NCBI GenBank assembly: GCA_034670265.1
Contig: JAXMNU010000002.1
Span: 186,001-250,000, forward strand
Reading direction: 5' to 3'
Length of the DNA stretch: 64,000 bases
Source of the DNA: Halomarinibacterium sp034670265
GTDB taxonomy: Bacteria; Bacteroidota; Bacteroidia; Flavobacteriales; Flavobacteriaceae
Below the pieces are notes generated by a model. That model saw only the letters and a list, made by a program, of their open reading frames with translations, did no database searches and had not been told where the DNA came from. Shown piece by piece: positions 33,560 to 42,660 of the stretch. Every line of letters starts with the position of its first letter. Within the stretch, counting starts at the first letter, position 1. The translations under genes and the position numbers were made by a program.

Positions 33560-35353
33560 TTAGTTAATCATGACCATTGCGCCCTTTATAGTAAGTTCAC
33601 CACTAGCTTGAATACTTGCTTTGGCATCACCTTTGGCAGAGTATTCCATTTGAGCAGATTCTTTAATATTTAACCCATTAATATTTACATCTCCTCCGCT
33701 AGATTCAATGGTTATGCCTTGAGTTCCTTTTAAAATCAACTTTTCAGTTGCTTCAATGGAGATACCTTTTTTACTAATAAGTTGGATTCCATTTTCAGAC
33801 AATACTACACTATTACTATTCTGATCTTCAATAGTAATTTGTTTGGTGGTATCGCTCAATGTCATAGTATTTTTTTCGGGTGTAGTAATAACTAGTTCTT
33901 TCTTTTCATCATCAAAAGATAGTTGCATTCCAGATTTGGTAACTATGGCTTTTATAGAATTATTTTCGTGAGGGTTTAAACCTTCGAAAGGTTTGTTTTT
34001 AGTATCACTATAAAGACTTCCTAAAATAATAGGAAAACGAGGGTCTTCATTTAAAAAACCAACAATGACCTCATCACCCACTTCGGGAAAGAAAAATGCA
34101 CCGGCATTGCTAGAAGCATAAAAGGTACCCAATCTTGCCCAAAGTCCTTCACCATTTGAATCGAACAGGGGAATATCTACTAATATTCGAAATTGATTTT
34201 CTGGGTCTAGAAACATTTTTTTTACGGTAGCTGTAAACAATCCATGGACTCCTGGCAATAAACCCGCAGCGGGTGGAGCCATAACATCAGTGTTTTCAGT
34301 AAACCATTCAGCAGATAAACCAAAACCAATTTCAGTCATCCAATTTCCCTCGGTAAAGGTATGGGTTACTTCCGATACAAAATGATCCCCATTAAATCGA
34401 TCTCCAAGGCCTTCTAATGTGATAAAGTTTCCAGGTAATACCATATTGTTTCCTTGGCAAGTAACTTCACCACAAAACTTTGAAAGCTCACTTTTAATCA
34501 TCTGGGCTTTACTCCAATTGGTTAGCTCCTCTTGATTGAGAGCCGCTGGTGTTTTTAATTTATATTTGGGAAGTCCAACAACATCTGAAAGTTTTTTTGA
34601 AGAAATATTACCTGCACCTGCATAGTTATTGGTGCTTTCACCTGAAACTATGGTTTGTGTTTTATAATCCCATGAGCTAGCTTCTGCCCTTGCTATTTGA
34701 TCAATAGCATTTAAATCGCCATTAAATCGATATATCGAATCCCCATAGGTAAGAGATAATACCGAAGTTGTATCCTCAATTGGATCCATAACCGAAACTT
34801 TTCCATTGATAGCTGTTACTATGAGTCCATTTGCTTCAGCTCGAGATAACATAAAGTCCCAATCGGTTGTATAGTACTGAACCATTTGGGGGTATTTAAT
34901 TGGGGTTGATGTAACACTCTTCGTCATAGAGTAATTCCCAAGAATGGAAGAAATAATTTCACTATCGGTTTTTTCAGAAAAGGTTAAGTTCTTTCTACCA
35001 ACAGTCATGAAAACAGCTTCATCTTTACAAATAACCTCAAGTGTCGAACCTATAGAATTATTAATTTGAATATTCTGACTAACAACAATCCCTTTAAATA
35101 TTTCTTTATTTTTTGAATCATATCCTGCCTCAATAGAGATTTCATTTCCTGGAACAAATGTGCTAGAAGAACTTACAGGAAAATTGCTCTCTGAAGAACC
35201 CCCATCTAAAATAACAATACGGGCAGAAGAAATTTTATTTATTGCAGATTCTATTTCTATGGCATGTATAAGATACACATCTGGAATACTTTTTCCATCT
35301 ACTTTAATATTAATTGTAACTAAATCTCTAGCGGTATTAGTTGCTACTGCCAT
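33560..35353 (-). CDS. VgrG/Afp8-like spike protein
   Basis: A 597-residue spike protein. The gp27-like base covers about 1-360 (IEIESAINKISSARIVILDG, PGNEISIEAGYDSKNKEIFKG, WDFMLSRAEANGLIV). An OB-fold gp5-like domain follows at 375-455 (VKKMFLDPENQFRILVDIP, FFFPEVGDEVIVGFLNEDP). A beta-helix of repeated short strands ends the protein (KQITIEDQNSN, GITIESSGGDVNINGLN). It should trimerise to form the puncturing tip of a tail-like particle. No effector domain is fused. It is central to the cassette. Confidence 0.93.
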   Translation of the reverse strand: MAVATNTARDLVTINIKVDGKSIPDVYLIHAIEIESAINKISSARIVILDGGSSESNFPVSSSSTFVPGNEISIEAGYDSKNKEIFKGIVVSQNIQINNSIGSTLEVICKDEAVFMTVGRKNLTFSEKTDSEIISSILGNYSMTKSVTSTPIKYPQMVQYYTTDWDFMLSRAEANGLIVTAINGKVSVMDPIEDTTSVLSLTYGDSIYRFNGDLNAIDQIARAEASSWDYKTQTIVSGESTNNYAGAGNISSKKLSDVVGLPKYKLKTPAALNQEELTNWSKAQMIKSELSKFCGEVTCQGNNMVLPGNFITLEGLGDRFNGDHFVSEVTHTFTEGNWMTEIGFGLSAEWFTENTDVMAPPAAGLLPGVHGLFTATVKKMFLDPENQFRILVDIPLFDSNGEGLWARLGTFYASSNAGAFFFPEVGDEVIVGFLNEDPRFPIILGSLYSDTKNKPFEGLNPHENNSIKAIVTKSGMQLSFDDEKKELVITTPEKNTMTLSDTTKQITIEDQNSNSVVLSENGIQLISKKGISIEATEKLILKGTQGITIESSGGDVNINGLNIKESAQMEYSAKGDAKASIQASGELTIKGAMVMIN

Positions 35354-35367
35354 TATACTGTATTTTT

Positions 35368-35829
35368 TTAATTAATAATTGGTAATTTTATATTTGGTAC
35401 AAAGTAACTATAGGCAAATTCAATTGTTTCAATTAGTACTTCATTTTCTGGAGATTCAAGGCTGCTTATGGAATATTTAACAGGATAGGCATTGTGAAAC
35501 ACCCAACCCATAGTAGGATTCCCTTTTGCATTAAATAGGGTAATTATAATAGTAGAAGTAATTATGGCACTTGATACTTCTTCACCTATTGTGTCTTTTA
35601 TCCATTGCATTACTTTGGAATCCTTATAAAGAATACCTCTTTTCAAAATTAAATTTGAAGATTTAGCTCTTGTAGGTGTTAGATGTGTAAATCTATTTTC
35701 TCCCCCCTCGGTAATTTCTTCAGTATCCATTTCCATAGAAATTCCTGAAACTTCCTGAAAAGGAGATCCCTCTCCCTGAAAAGAAAGCTCAAAATAAAAT
35801 CCTGTATGGAAGTTAGTGTTAAGAGCCAT
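35368..35829 (-). CDS. Tail-tube protein (Afp1/5-like), second copy
   Basis: A 153-residue phage-tail-tube-type protein (gp19 fold). Signs are FYFELSFQGEGSPFQEVSGISMEMD, LILKRGILYKDSKVMQWIKD and WVFHNAYPVKYSISSLES. It is paralogous to the protein encoded immediately upstream and overlaps its end by 11 bases. The ATG at 35829 (MALNTNFH) is preferred over the longer reading from 35871. In Afp-like systems a special tube paralogue connects the tube to the spike; that role is likely here. Confidence 0.9.
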   Translation of the reverse strand: MALNTNFHTGFYFELSFQGEGSPFQEVSGISMEMDTEEITEGGENRFTHLTPTRAKSSNLILKRGILYKDSKVMQWIKDTIGEEVSSAIITSTIIITLFNAKGNPTMGWVFHNAYPVKYSISSLESPENEVLIETIEFAYSYFVPNIKLPIIN

Positions 35830-36283
35830 TCGTAATAACCATTTGTTCGTGAGCAATTTCCAAAGTATCAACGGCTACTTCATTGCCATCCGATTTTAAA
35901 TCGGTACTCGTAATTTTTGTAGGCCACGCATTATCTAACTGCCATTGCATCGTTATATCTCCATTTTCATCTAGTAGCTTAATTACTACTGTTCGCCTTT
36001 TAATCGTATTCATTGTAATTTGTTGGTGCCAATTCCAAAAGGTATTGTCATTTACAAAGACACCACGTTTCATTGTGACATTGCCATACTTTACCACACC
36101 AGGCATATTTTCAGTAGAAAACAACGAATCATTGCTTTTTCGATATTCAATAATTTGGTTTTCTATATCCATTCCGGATACTTCCTGAAAAGCAACTCTT
36201 TTCATTTCCGGTCCAAGGTCCACTTCAAATCGAAACTTGGGCATAGGCCAAGTTGAATTTTCTTTACTTCCATCGTCTGCCAT
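35819..36283 (-). CDS. Tail-tube protein (Afp1/5-like), first copy
   Basis: A 154-residue tube protein with the gp19-like pattern PKFRFEVDLGPEMKRVAFQEVSGMD, VTMKRGVFVNDNTFWNWHQQ and WQLDNAWPTKITSTDLKSDG. Hexameric rings of such proteins stack into the inner tube of contractile injection systems. Its 3' end overlaps the next tube gene by 11 bases, so the two are translationally coupled. No sheath gene is found on either side, which is unusual. Confidence 0.9.
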   Translation of the reverse strand: MADDGSKENSTWPMPKFRFEVDLGPEMKRVAFQEVSGMDIENQIIEYRKSNDSLFSTENMPGVVKYGNVTMKRGVFVNDNTFWNWHQQITMNTIKRRTVVIKLLDENGDITMQWQLDNAWPTKITSTDLKSDGNEVAVDTLEIAHEQMVITNGS

Positions 36284-36300
36284 AGTGATAAATTTAATTT

Positions 36301-37107
36301 TTAAATATAAATATACATTGGGGATGAAGCCTTTGTTATCCCATTTTCTTGATAGGGGTATAAATGTTCTGGACTAGGTTGAGGAAGTCCCCTTATAACA
36401 TTTTTTTTGTTACCGTTGGTTATTGTTATCAAGTTAAATGTGTATTTAGGGAATTCACTCAAGGGAAGCAATCTAGGGTCAGAAGTTAATTTTAAAGCTA
36501 CTTGTCCATTTGCTATTGTTACCTGTTCAGGACCTAAAAAAAGAAAACCTTCATTAGTTTCAATAGAGAGTGTATTGAAATTAATATCACTTGAGTTAAT
36601 AATAAAATAATCCCAACGAGTAGCACGTGCATTAAATTGAATATTAAAACTAGGAATTTCCTGTATTGATTCAATAATATCTTCAAAGTAAATACGAACA
36701 TTCCCAAAATGAGTGGTAAAAGGAATCTGGGTTGGTGCTAAAATTATCCCTTCAGGTGTTTCTAAATTAGAATTACTATCACTATCGTACAAATAAGTAT
36801 TCTTCTCATTTACGGGAAGTTCGGTATATCCATAAAAACTAGGGTCATTACTATCTAAATTAAAATCAAAATAATTTATATCTGAAGTAGCTGTTATTTC
36901 ATTCAATAAATCAAGAAAGGCCCCCTCGTAACTGCCAAATACTGTAAAAATTCCTTTCTTACTATGAAGCCTAAATCCATAGGTATTAAATAAAGTACTA
37001 GTAGTATCACTTGGTATAAGTTGCAATGAGTTTTCAGCAGTTCCGCTTTCAAAATAAGTATGAAACACCTCTATTTGAAATAAAGGCCGATAGGTCTGGT
37101 TAGCCAT
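36301..37107 (-). CDS. Unknown protein, first gene of the injection-system cassette
   Basis: A 268-residue protein (MANQTYRPLFQIEVFHTYFESG..). It has no signal peptide and looks mostly beta-stranded with Asp/Asn/Ser-rich loops. Similar proteins with a Y(K/R)PLF-I-V-H-F start occur near tail-tube genes in Bacteroidota as I recall, but I know no assigned function; a tail cap, adaptor or baseplate part is possible. It is 17 bases ahead of the first tube gene and presumably first in the operon, after a near-consensus -7 box (37157-37164). Confidence 0.7.
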   Translation of the reverse strand: MANQTYRPLFQIEVFHTYFESGTAENSLQLIPSDTTSTLFNTYGFRLHSKKGIFTVFGSYEGAFLDLLNEITATSDINYFDFNLDSNDPSFYGYTELPVNEKNTYLYDSDSNSNLETPEGIILAPTQIPFTTHFGNVRIYFEDIIESIQEIPSFNIQFNARATRWDYFIINSSDINFNTLSIETNEGFLFLGPEQVTIANGQVALKLTSDPRLLPLSEFPKYTFNLITITNGNKKNVIRGLPQPSPEHLYPYQENGITKASSPMYIYI

Positions 37108-37156
37108 AACGAGATAAAATTAGTTATAATAGAATACCAATCAATATCCTAGTTTT

Positions 37157-37164
37157 TAAAGATA
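37157..37164 (-). promoter_or_regulatory. Possible -7 box of the injection-system operon
   Basis: The minus strand reads TATCTTTA, one base off TAnnTTTG, 50 bases before the ATG at 37107. The same TATCTTTA variant precedes the M20 gene and the Sua5 gene. Confidence 0.35.
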
Positions 37165-37215
37165 CTGATTTTCAAATAGGAAGAAATACGTAGTAATACT
37201 TATTCTTAGGTAAGG

Positions 37216-37833
37216 CTAAATCTCCAAATCCCCTTTACCCTCACGCACTAAGATGGGTTCATCTCCTGTCAAATCAATTACCGTGGAAGCAATATTCCCT
37301 CCATAGCCACCATCAATAACAATATCGACAAGGTTACCCCATTTTTCAAAAATCAGTTCAGGATCGGTAGTGTATTCAATAACCTCGTCTTCATCTTTAA
37401 TCGATGTAGAAACAATAGGATTTCCTAAAGCGCGAACAATAGCTCTCGCCACCGAATGGTCTGGCACTCTAATACCCACTTCCTTTTTCTTTTTAAAAGC
37501 AGATGGTAAATTATTATTACTGGGAAGAATAAAAGTATAAGGCCCGGGCAGGGCTCTTTTAAGAAGTTTAAAAGTACTGGTATCTATTTGCTTCACATAA
37601 TCGCTTAAATTACTTAAGTCTTCACAAATAAAGGATAAGTTGGCTTTCTCAAGTTTTACACCTTTTATTTGAGCAATGCGCTCCAAAGCACTTTTATTAG
37701 TAATATCACAACCCAACGCATACACGGTATCGCTTGGATAAATAATAAGTCCCCCATCTTTTAGGGTTTTTACCACTTTCTGAATTTCCTTAGGATTAGG
37801 ATTCTCTTCGTAGATTTTAATCAGTTGAGCCAT
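37216..37833 (-). CDS. Sua5/YrdC/YwlC threonylcarbamoyl-AMP synthase
   Basis: A 205-residue Sua5/YrdC-domain enzyme. It makes threonylcarbamoyl-AMP from threonine, bicarbonate and ATP for the t6A37 modification of tRNAs. Motifs include GGLIIYPSDTVYALGCDI near the N-terminus, the K-x-R region KKKEVGIRVPDHSVAR, GNPIVSTSIK, and STVIDLTGDEPILVREGKG. Length matches the short YrdC/YwlC type with no C-terminal Sua5 domain. It is a single gene beside the helicase. Confidence 0.92.
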   Translation of the reverse strand: MAQLIKIYEENPNPKEIQKVVKTLKDGGLIIYPSDTVYALGCDITNKSALERIAQIKGVKLEKANLSFICEDLSNLSDYVKQIDTSTFKLLKRALPGPYTFILPSNNNLPSAFKKKKEVGIRVPDHSVARAIVRALGNPIVSTSIKDEDEVIEYTTDPELIFEKWGNLVDIVIDGGYGGNIASTVIDLTGDEPILVREGKGDLEI

Positions 37834-37899
37834 AAGCAGTCTATTTCAAAGCCTTATAAAGATACGCTCTTTTCTGAAAATGTTTTAACTAAGATTAAA

Positions 37900-40218
37900 T
37901 TATTCAATCACGCTTAATTTTGCAAACCGAAGCAATAGTTTTTTAAGTCCTCCGTTTTCAAAATTAATTTCGGCTTTCGTATCTGCTCCCACCCCTTCAA
38001 TCTTTACGATTTTTCCTTTTCCGAAACGAACATGCTCTACAACAGATCCTACCGATAGATTAGCATCTTCAGCATTAAAATTTTTGTCAGCGCTACTGGT
38101 TACAGGTTTCAATCTTCGTAGTTTTTGCAGTTGCGCTTCAGTAGGTCCCTTAGGTGGTGTTCCAGCAGAAGGCTTTCGCAATCGCAACTTACTTTTATCG
38201 ATATCGTCAAAGATATCGGCATTAATCAAAGGCTTGTATTTATGTTCTGTGATGGGTGTGAGGTATTCCAAATAACTTTCATCAATTTCTTCAATAAAAC
38301 GGCTAGGCTCTGCATCAATTAATTTACCCCAACGATACCTGGTTTGCGCATAGGTTAAAAAGGCTTGCTTTTCGGCTCGGGTGATGGCTACATAAAACAA
38401 TCTTCGTTCTTCTTCTAGCTCGGCACGCGTATTCATACTCATGGCACTGGGGAATAAATCTTCTTCCATGCCCACGATATACACATACGGGAATTCTAAC
38501 CCCTTAGCCAAATGCACCGTCATCAAGGCCACTTTATTATCATCGCCTTTGTCATTATCCATATCCGTAGCTAAAGCCACATCTTCTAAAAATTCTGAAA
38601 GTGCTCCCGTAGCCTCGGCTAGCTCCTTTTGCTCCTCCACAAAATCGCGCATCCCGTTCAGTAACTCTTCTAAATTTTCAATTCGGGCAATCCCTTCAGG
38701 CGTTCCGTCTTTTTTTAATTCGGTAAGTAAGCCTGTCTTTTTGGTGACGTGTTCGGCAATTTCAAAGGCATTGTAATTCTGATTCAAAACTTGAAAACTC
38801 TGAATCATCGTAACAAAATTCTCCAACTTTGTTTTGGTACCACTATTAATTTTTAAATCAATTTTATCGATGTTTTGCATTACTTCAAACACCGAACGAT
38901 TGTAATGATTGGCTGCTACAATCAATTTTTCAACCGTGGTATCCCCTATTCCACGCGCAGGATAATTGATGACACGTTTTAAGGCTTCTTCGTCTTTCGG
39001 ATTCAGGATTAAACGCAAATAAGCAATAACGTCTTTTATTTCTTTCCGCTGGTAAAAGCTCAAGCCTCCATAAATGCGATACGGAATGTCTTTCTTCCGA
39101 AGTGCATCCTCCATGGCTCGAGATTGGGCATTGGTGCGATACAAAATTGCAAAATCATCATAGGATAACTGATGATTCATCATCGTTTCAAAAATAGAGC
39201 TCGCCACAAATCGCCCTTCGTCACCATCGGTCATCGTGCGGTTCACCTTAATCTTGTTGCCTTCGTCATTAGCAGTCCAAACCACTTTATCAAGTCGGTT
39301 TTTATTCTTCTCGATAATACTATTAGCAGCATTTACAATATTCTTTGTGGAGCGGTAATTTTGCTCCAAACGGTACACCCGAACATCGTCATAATCCTTC
39401 TGAAAGTTGAGAATATTATTGATATTGGCACCACGAAACGCATAAATACTTTGGGCATCATCCCCTACTACACAAATATTCTGAAAACGATCACTTAACG
39501 CCCTTACAATTAAATACTGACTGTGATTGGTGTCTTGGTACTCATCCACCAAAATATAACGAAACCGATTCTGATACTTAGCCAACACATCGGGAAAGCG
39601 GGTTAAAAGTTCGTTGGTTTTAAGCAACAAATCATCAAAATCCATAGCCCCTGCTTTAAAGCAGCGATCCACATAATTCTTATAAATATCTCCTAAACGT
39701 GGCATTTTTGCCATAGCATCAGCTTCAATCAATTCAGGATTAGCAAAATAGGCTTTCACTGTTATCAGGCTATTTTTATACGAAGAAATCCTAGAATACA
39801 CCTGCTTGTACTTATAGATATCCTTATCAAGCTGCATTTCTTTAATAATGGCGCGTATCACACTTTGGCTATCCTGAGTATCATAAATGGTAAAGTTGGA
39901 AGGGTAGCCTAATTTATCCGCCTCAAACCGAAGGATTTTAGCAAATACACTGTGAAAGGTTCCCATCCAAAGATTTTTTGCTTCACTAGTACCCACAATT
40001 TGAGCAATACGTTTTTTCATTTCGCGTGCTGCCTTATTGGTAAAGGTAAGCGCCAAAATAGAAAAGGCATCCACTCCCTTCGACATTAAATAGGCTATAC
40101 GATACGTGAGCACACGTGTCTTTCCAGAACCCGCACCGGCAATCACAATCATCGCCCCATCTTTCTGTAAAACGGGTGCTAACTGGGCGTCATTTAACTG
40201 TTCTAAATATTCCTGCAA
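37900..40218 (-). CDS. uvrD: UvrD/PcrA-type superfamily 1 DNA helicase
   Basis: A 772-residue 3'-5' helicase. Motifs in order: Q-motif LNDAQLAPV, Walker A IAGAGSGKTRVLTYR, Ia ALTFTNKAAREMKKR, Walker B ILVDEYQDTNHSQY, III CVVGDDAQSIYAFRGA, IV RLEQNYRSTKNI, V MTVHLAKGLEFPYVYIVG, VI EERRLFYVAITRAEK. The C-terminal Tudor-like end (SVVEHVRFGKGKIVKIEG) is of PcrA type and contacts RNA polymerase in relatives. It works in excision repair and replication-conflict resolution. No nuclease domain is fused. Confidence 0.95.
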   Translation of the reverse strand: MQEYLEQLNDAQLAPVLQKDGAMIVIAGAGSGKTRVLTYRIAYLMSKGVDAFSILALTFTNKAAREMKKRIAQIVGTSEAKNLWMGTFHSVFAKILRFEADKLGYPSNFTIYDTQDSQSVIRAIIKEMQLDKDIYKYKQVYSRISSYKNSLITVKAYFANPELIEADAMAKMPRLGDIYKNYVDRCFKAGAMDFDDLLLKTNELLTRFPDVLAKYQNRFRYILVDEYQDTNHSQYLIVRALSDRFQNICVVGDDAQSIYAFRGANINNILNFQKDYDDVRVYRLEQNYRSTKNIVNAANSIIEKNKNRLDKVVWTANDEGNKIKVNRTMTDGDEGRFVASSIFETMMNHQLSYDDFAILYRTNAQSRAMEDALRKKDIPYRIYGGLSFYQRKEIKDVIAYLRLILNPKDEEALKRVINYPARGIGDTTVEKLIVAANHYNRSVFEVMQNIDKIDLKINSGTKTKLENFVTMIQSFQVLNQNYNAFEIAEHVTKKTGLLTELKKDGTPEGIARIENLEELLNGMRDFVEEQKELAEATGALSEFLEDVALATDMDNDKGDDNKVALMTVHLAKGLEFPYVYIVGMEEDLFPSAMSMNTRAELEEERRLFYVAITRAEKQAFLTYAQTRYRWGKLIDAEPSRFIEEIDESYLEYLTPITEHKYKPLINADIFDDIDKSKLRLRKPSAGTPPKGPTEAQLQKLRRLKPVTSSADKNFNAEDANLSVGSVVEHVRFGKGKIVKIEGVGADTKAEINFENGGLKKLLLRFAKLSVIE

Positions 40219-40399
40219 TGGTAATTTTTCAGAAGATTTTTTTAAAGTTTGAAAATTAAGGAAAACCTAAGTATTTAGTAAGAAGAAAAGTATTTTTTTA
40301 TAAACATACATTCGTTTTATCCCTATACGTATAAATGGCTATAAATTATTAAATCACAAATTATTTTTTATAAATTTAAAAGAATTAAAACCATTCGTT

Positions 40400-41287
40400 A
40401 TGAGTCAGCTAAAAAAAGAAGATATTAAGCAAGAAGTATTCGACCTTTACGACGATTATGCCCATAATAAAATGGATCGTCGCCAATTTGTAGAAAAGCT
40501 TTCAGTTTATGCTGTAGGAAGCATTACCGTGGGTGCATTGTTAAGTTTTATTACACCTAACTATAAAGATTCAATTCTTGTGCCTCAAGACCATCCGGCT
40601 TTAGATTCAACATACATCACCTATGATTCTCCCAAAGGAGGAGGCACCATTAAAGGACTGCTCTCTACACCCAACGAAATGGAAGGAAAACTTCCTGGCG
40701 TTATTGTGGTTCACGAAAATAGAGGGCTAAACCCTTACATAGAAGATGTAGGAAGACGCACCGCTTTCGACGGATTTATAAGTCTTGCTCCAGATGCCCT
40801 AACACCATTGGGTGGCTATCCAGGAAATGATGATGACGGTAGAGAATTACAAAGAAAAAGAGACCGTAACGAAATGTTAGAAGATTTTATCGCAGCTTTT
40901 TATTACCTAAAAGAACACCCCAATTGCAATGGTAAAATTGGTGTAGTAGGGTTTTGCTTCGGAGGTTGGATATCGAATATGATGGCGGTAAGGCTCCCAG
41001 ATTTATCAGCAGCCGTTCCCTTCTACGGTGGGCAGCCCACAACAGAAGAAACTGCCCTAATAAAAGCACCCTTATTGCTACAATACGCCGAACTCGATAC
41101 TCGGGTAAATGCAGGTTGGGAAGCCTATGAAGAAGCCTTAAAAGCAAACAATAAAGAATATACAGTGCATTTTTATCCCGCTGTTAACCACGGCTTCCAT
41201 AACAACACCACCCCACGTTACGATGAGGCTGCAGCAACCCTAGCTTGGGAAAGAACCATCAACTTCTTTAAAGAGAAATTAGTGTAA
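40400..41287 (+). CDS. Exported dienelactone hydrolase-family protein with Tat signal
   Basis: A 295-residue alpha/beta hydrolase. The N-terminal region has a twin-arginine motif DRRQFVEKL before a hydrophobic stretch VGSITVGALLSFIT, suggesting Tat export or anchoring. The dienelactone hydrolase domain covers about 65-295: IVVHENRGLNPYIEDVGRR, nucleophile elbow VGFCFGG (Cys nucleophile as in classic members), acidic residue AELDTRVN, and His in AVNHGFHN. The substrate is unknown; the family cleaves cyclic esters. It is alone, 180 bases from the divergent helicase gene. Confidence 0.9.
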   Translation: MSQLKKEDIKQEVFDLYDDYAHNKMDRRQFVEKLSVYAVGSITVGALLSFITPNYKDSILVPQDHPALDSTYITYDSPKGGGTIKGLLSTPNEMEGKLPGVIVVHENRGLNPYIEDVGRRTAFDGFISLAPDALTPLGGYPGNDDDGRELQRKRDRNEMLEDFIAAFYYLKEHPNCNGKIGVVGFCFGGWISNMMAVRLPDLSAAVPFYGGQPTTEETALIKAPLLLQYAELDTRVNAGWEAYEEALKANNKEYTVHFYPAVNHGFHNNTTPRYDEAAATLAWERTINFFKEKLV

Positions 41288-41359
41288 AGCAAAACTTAGC
41301 TTTTTTAAAACATACGAAACTCATCAATAAGTCTTTACAAACTATTATAAAAGCCTAAG

Positions 41360-42055
41360 TTATTCTTCAGATTTTAAAGTCTTAATATCTACTATCAATT
41401 GTGCAATAGAAGCCCTGTTTAATCCGTTATAGATACCTCTAATGTGCTTCTCTTTATCAATAAGTAAAAAGTTTTCGGTATGTAAAAAATCATCTATATT
41501 CTTTTCCTCTCCTAAATCATTCTCAACAAAATAATAATCCCTACCTAACGTATAAATTTCGTTTTCATCCCCTGTTACCAAATGCCATTTAGTATCTATA
41601 ACATTGTGGTTTTTAGCATACTCCTTTAAAACAGAAACCGAATCTGTATTAGGCATCACAGAATGTGACAACAGTAGTATATCTGTATCATTTTTAAATT
41701 CCTCTTGAAGCTTTGACATATTATCCGTCATCCTTGGGCAAATCCCAGGACAAGTCGTAAAGAAAAAGTCGGTAACATAAATCTTGTCCTCAAATGTTTG
41801 TTGTGTAACGGTATCCCCTTGCTGATTCACCAAAGTAAAATCTGGAATTTTGTGAAACGCTTGCTCCTCTTTAGACCCAGGAGTTAACCAATTTGGTGTA
41901 AAAGATTCCTCGTTATAATAAGGCAGATAGGCTGTTCTGCTCGTTTCAACAACTTTTATGTTTTCCTTTTTAATTTCGTTGTTGCATCCTACACAAAATA
42001 GGAGCAGCAAACTAGCTAAAAGGCTATATTTTTTTATCTCTAACAATGCTTTCAT
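41360..42055 (-). CDS. SCO1/SenC-family lipoprotein
   Basis: A 231-residue thioredoxin-fold lipoprotein (lipobox LLFCVGCNNE, Cys about residue 24). The copper/redox site is CPGICPRMTDN near residue 104, with the distal histidine likely in DDFLHTENFLLIDKE near 190. SCO proteins help copper insertion in cytochrome oxidase or act as periplasmic thiol reductases. The gene start overlaps the end of the MORN-like lipoprotein gene by 32 bases, so the two are co-translated. It ends the YHYH module. Confidence 0.9.
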   Translation of the reverse strand: MKALLEIKKYSLLASLLLLFCVGCNNEIKKENIKVVETSRTAYLPYYNEESFTPNWLTPGSKEEQAFHKIPDFTLVNQQGDTVTQQTFEDKIYVTDFFFTTCPGICPRMTDNMSKLQEEFKNDTDILLLSHSVMPNTDSVSVLKEYAKNHNVIDTKWHLVTGDENEIYTLGRDYYFVENDLGEEKNIDDFLHTENFLLIDKEKHIRGIYNGLNRASIAQLIVDIKTLKSEE

Positions 42056-42650
42056 CTTCTAATTTATAACAGGAATTAGCTTTTCGCATCCCAAAGATGC
42101 GTCCATTCTTGGCTTCATAATTCACATATAGTTTTCCATTTTCCAACCACGCTTTTTGCAAACCATGTTCATTACCATCAACAAGTTGGCGTTCTTTTGC
42201 CAATTGCCCATTGGGGTACCATTCTCTTTCAAAACCTTGCTTTATACCATTTTCGTAATACGATTCTGAAGCTATTGCTCCATTTTCCCACCAAGTGGTG
42301 TAGACGCTATCTAGTCTATTTTCTTTATAATACGATTCAATACGAAGCACTCCATTTTCCGACCACTTCCTAGCAATACCTTCTCTTTTCCCATTATTAT
42401 AACCTAGCCTTTCTCCTAGCGTATCATTTGGGTGATACTTTAAAGAATAACCGGAAAAAGGCTTGTTATTATAACACCATCTCCCTTCAAGTTGATTAAG
42501 CACCAATGCTTCTTTCAACACCTCAACAGCATCAATTTTTATAGAAATTTCTTTAGTAAAAGCAATATTATCCGCGTTTTCATTCCATAAAGAGTCATTA
42601 CATCCTGTGCATAGTAACAATGTAATAAATAGTACTAAATGGAACTTCAT
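42024..42650 (-). CDS. MORN-like (YwqK-type) repeat lipoprotein
   Basis: A 208-residue lipoprotein (lipobox LLLCTGCNDS). Five or so MORN-like repeats follow the pattern NGxLxxExxYxNGxxxG: EGIARKWSENGVLRIESYY, TWWENGAIASESYYENGIKQG, EWYPNGQLAKERQLVDGNEHG. Such proteins are often labelled YwqK family antitoxin, but no toxin is adjacent and the name is not supported here. Surface or periplasmic binding is more likely. The ATG at 42650 gives a proper signal peptide. It lies between YHYH protein 1 and SCO. Confidence 0.82.
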   Translation of the reverse strand: MKFHLVLFITLLLCTGCNDSLWNENADNIAFTKEISIKIDAVEVLKEALVLNQLEGRWCYNNKPFSGYSLKYHPNDTLGERLGYNNGKREGIARKWSENGVLRIESYYKENRLDSVYTTWWENGAIASESYYENGIKQGFEREWYPNGQLAKERQLVDGNEHGLQKAWLENGKLYVNYEAKNGRIFGMRKANSCYKLEDESIVRDKKI

Positions 42651-42660
42651 TGTGTATATG

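Noticed and set aside
31653..37107. Complete type VI secretion or injection system
   Set aside because: Sheath, baseplate wedge and ATPase genes are missing; only tube, spike, tip and tape-measure parts are present.
42024..42650. YwqK-family toxin-antitoxin unit
   Set aside because: The MORN-like lipoprotein has no toxin partner and is exported, which does not fit a cytoplasmic antitoxin.
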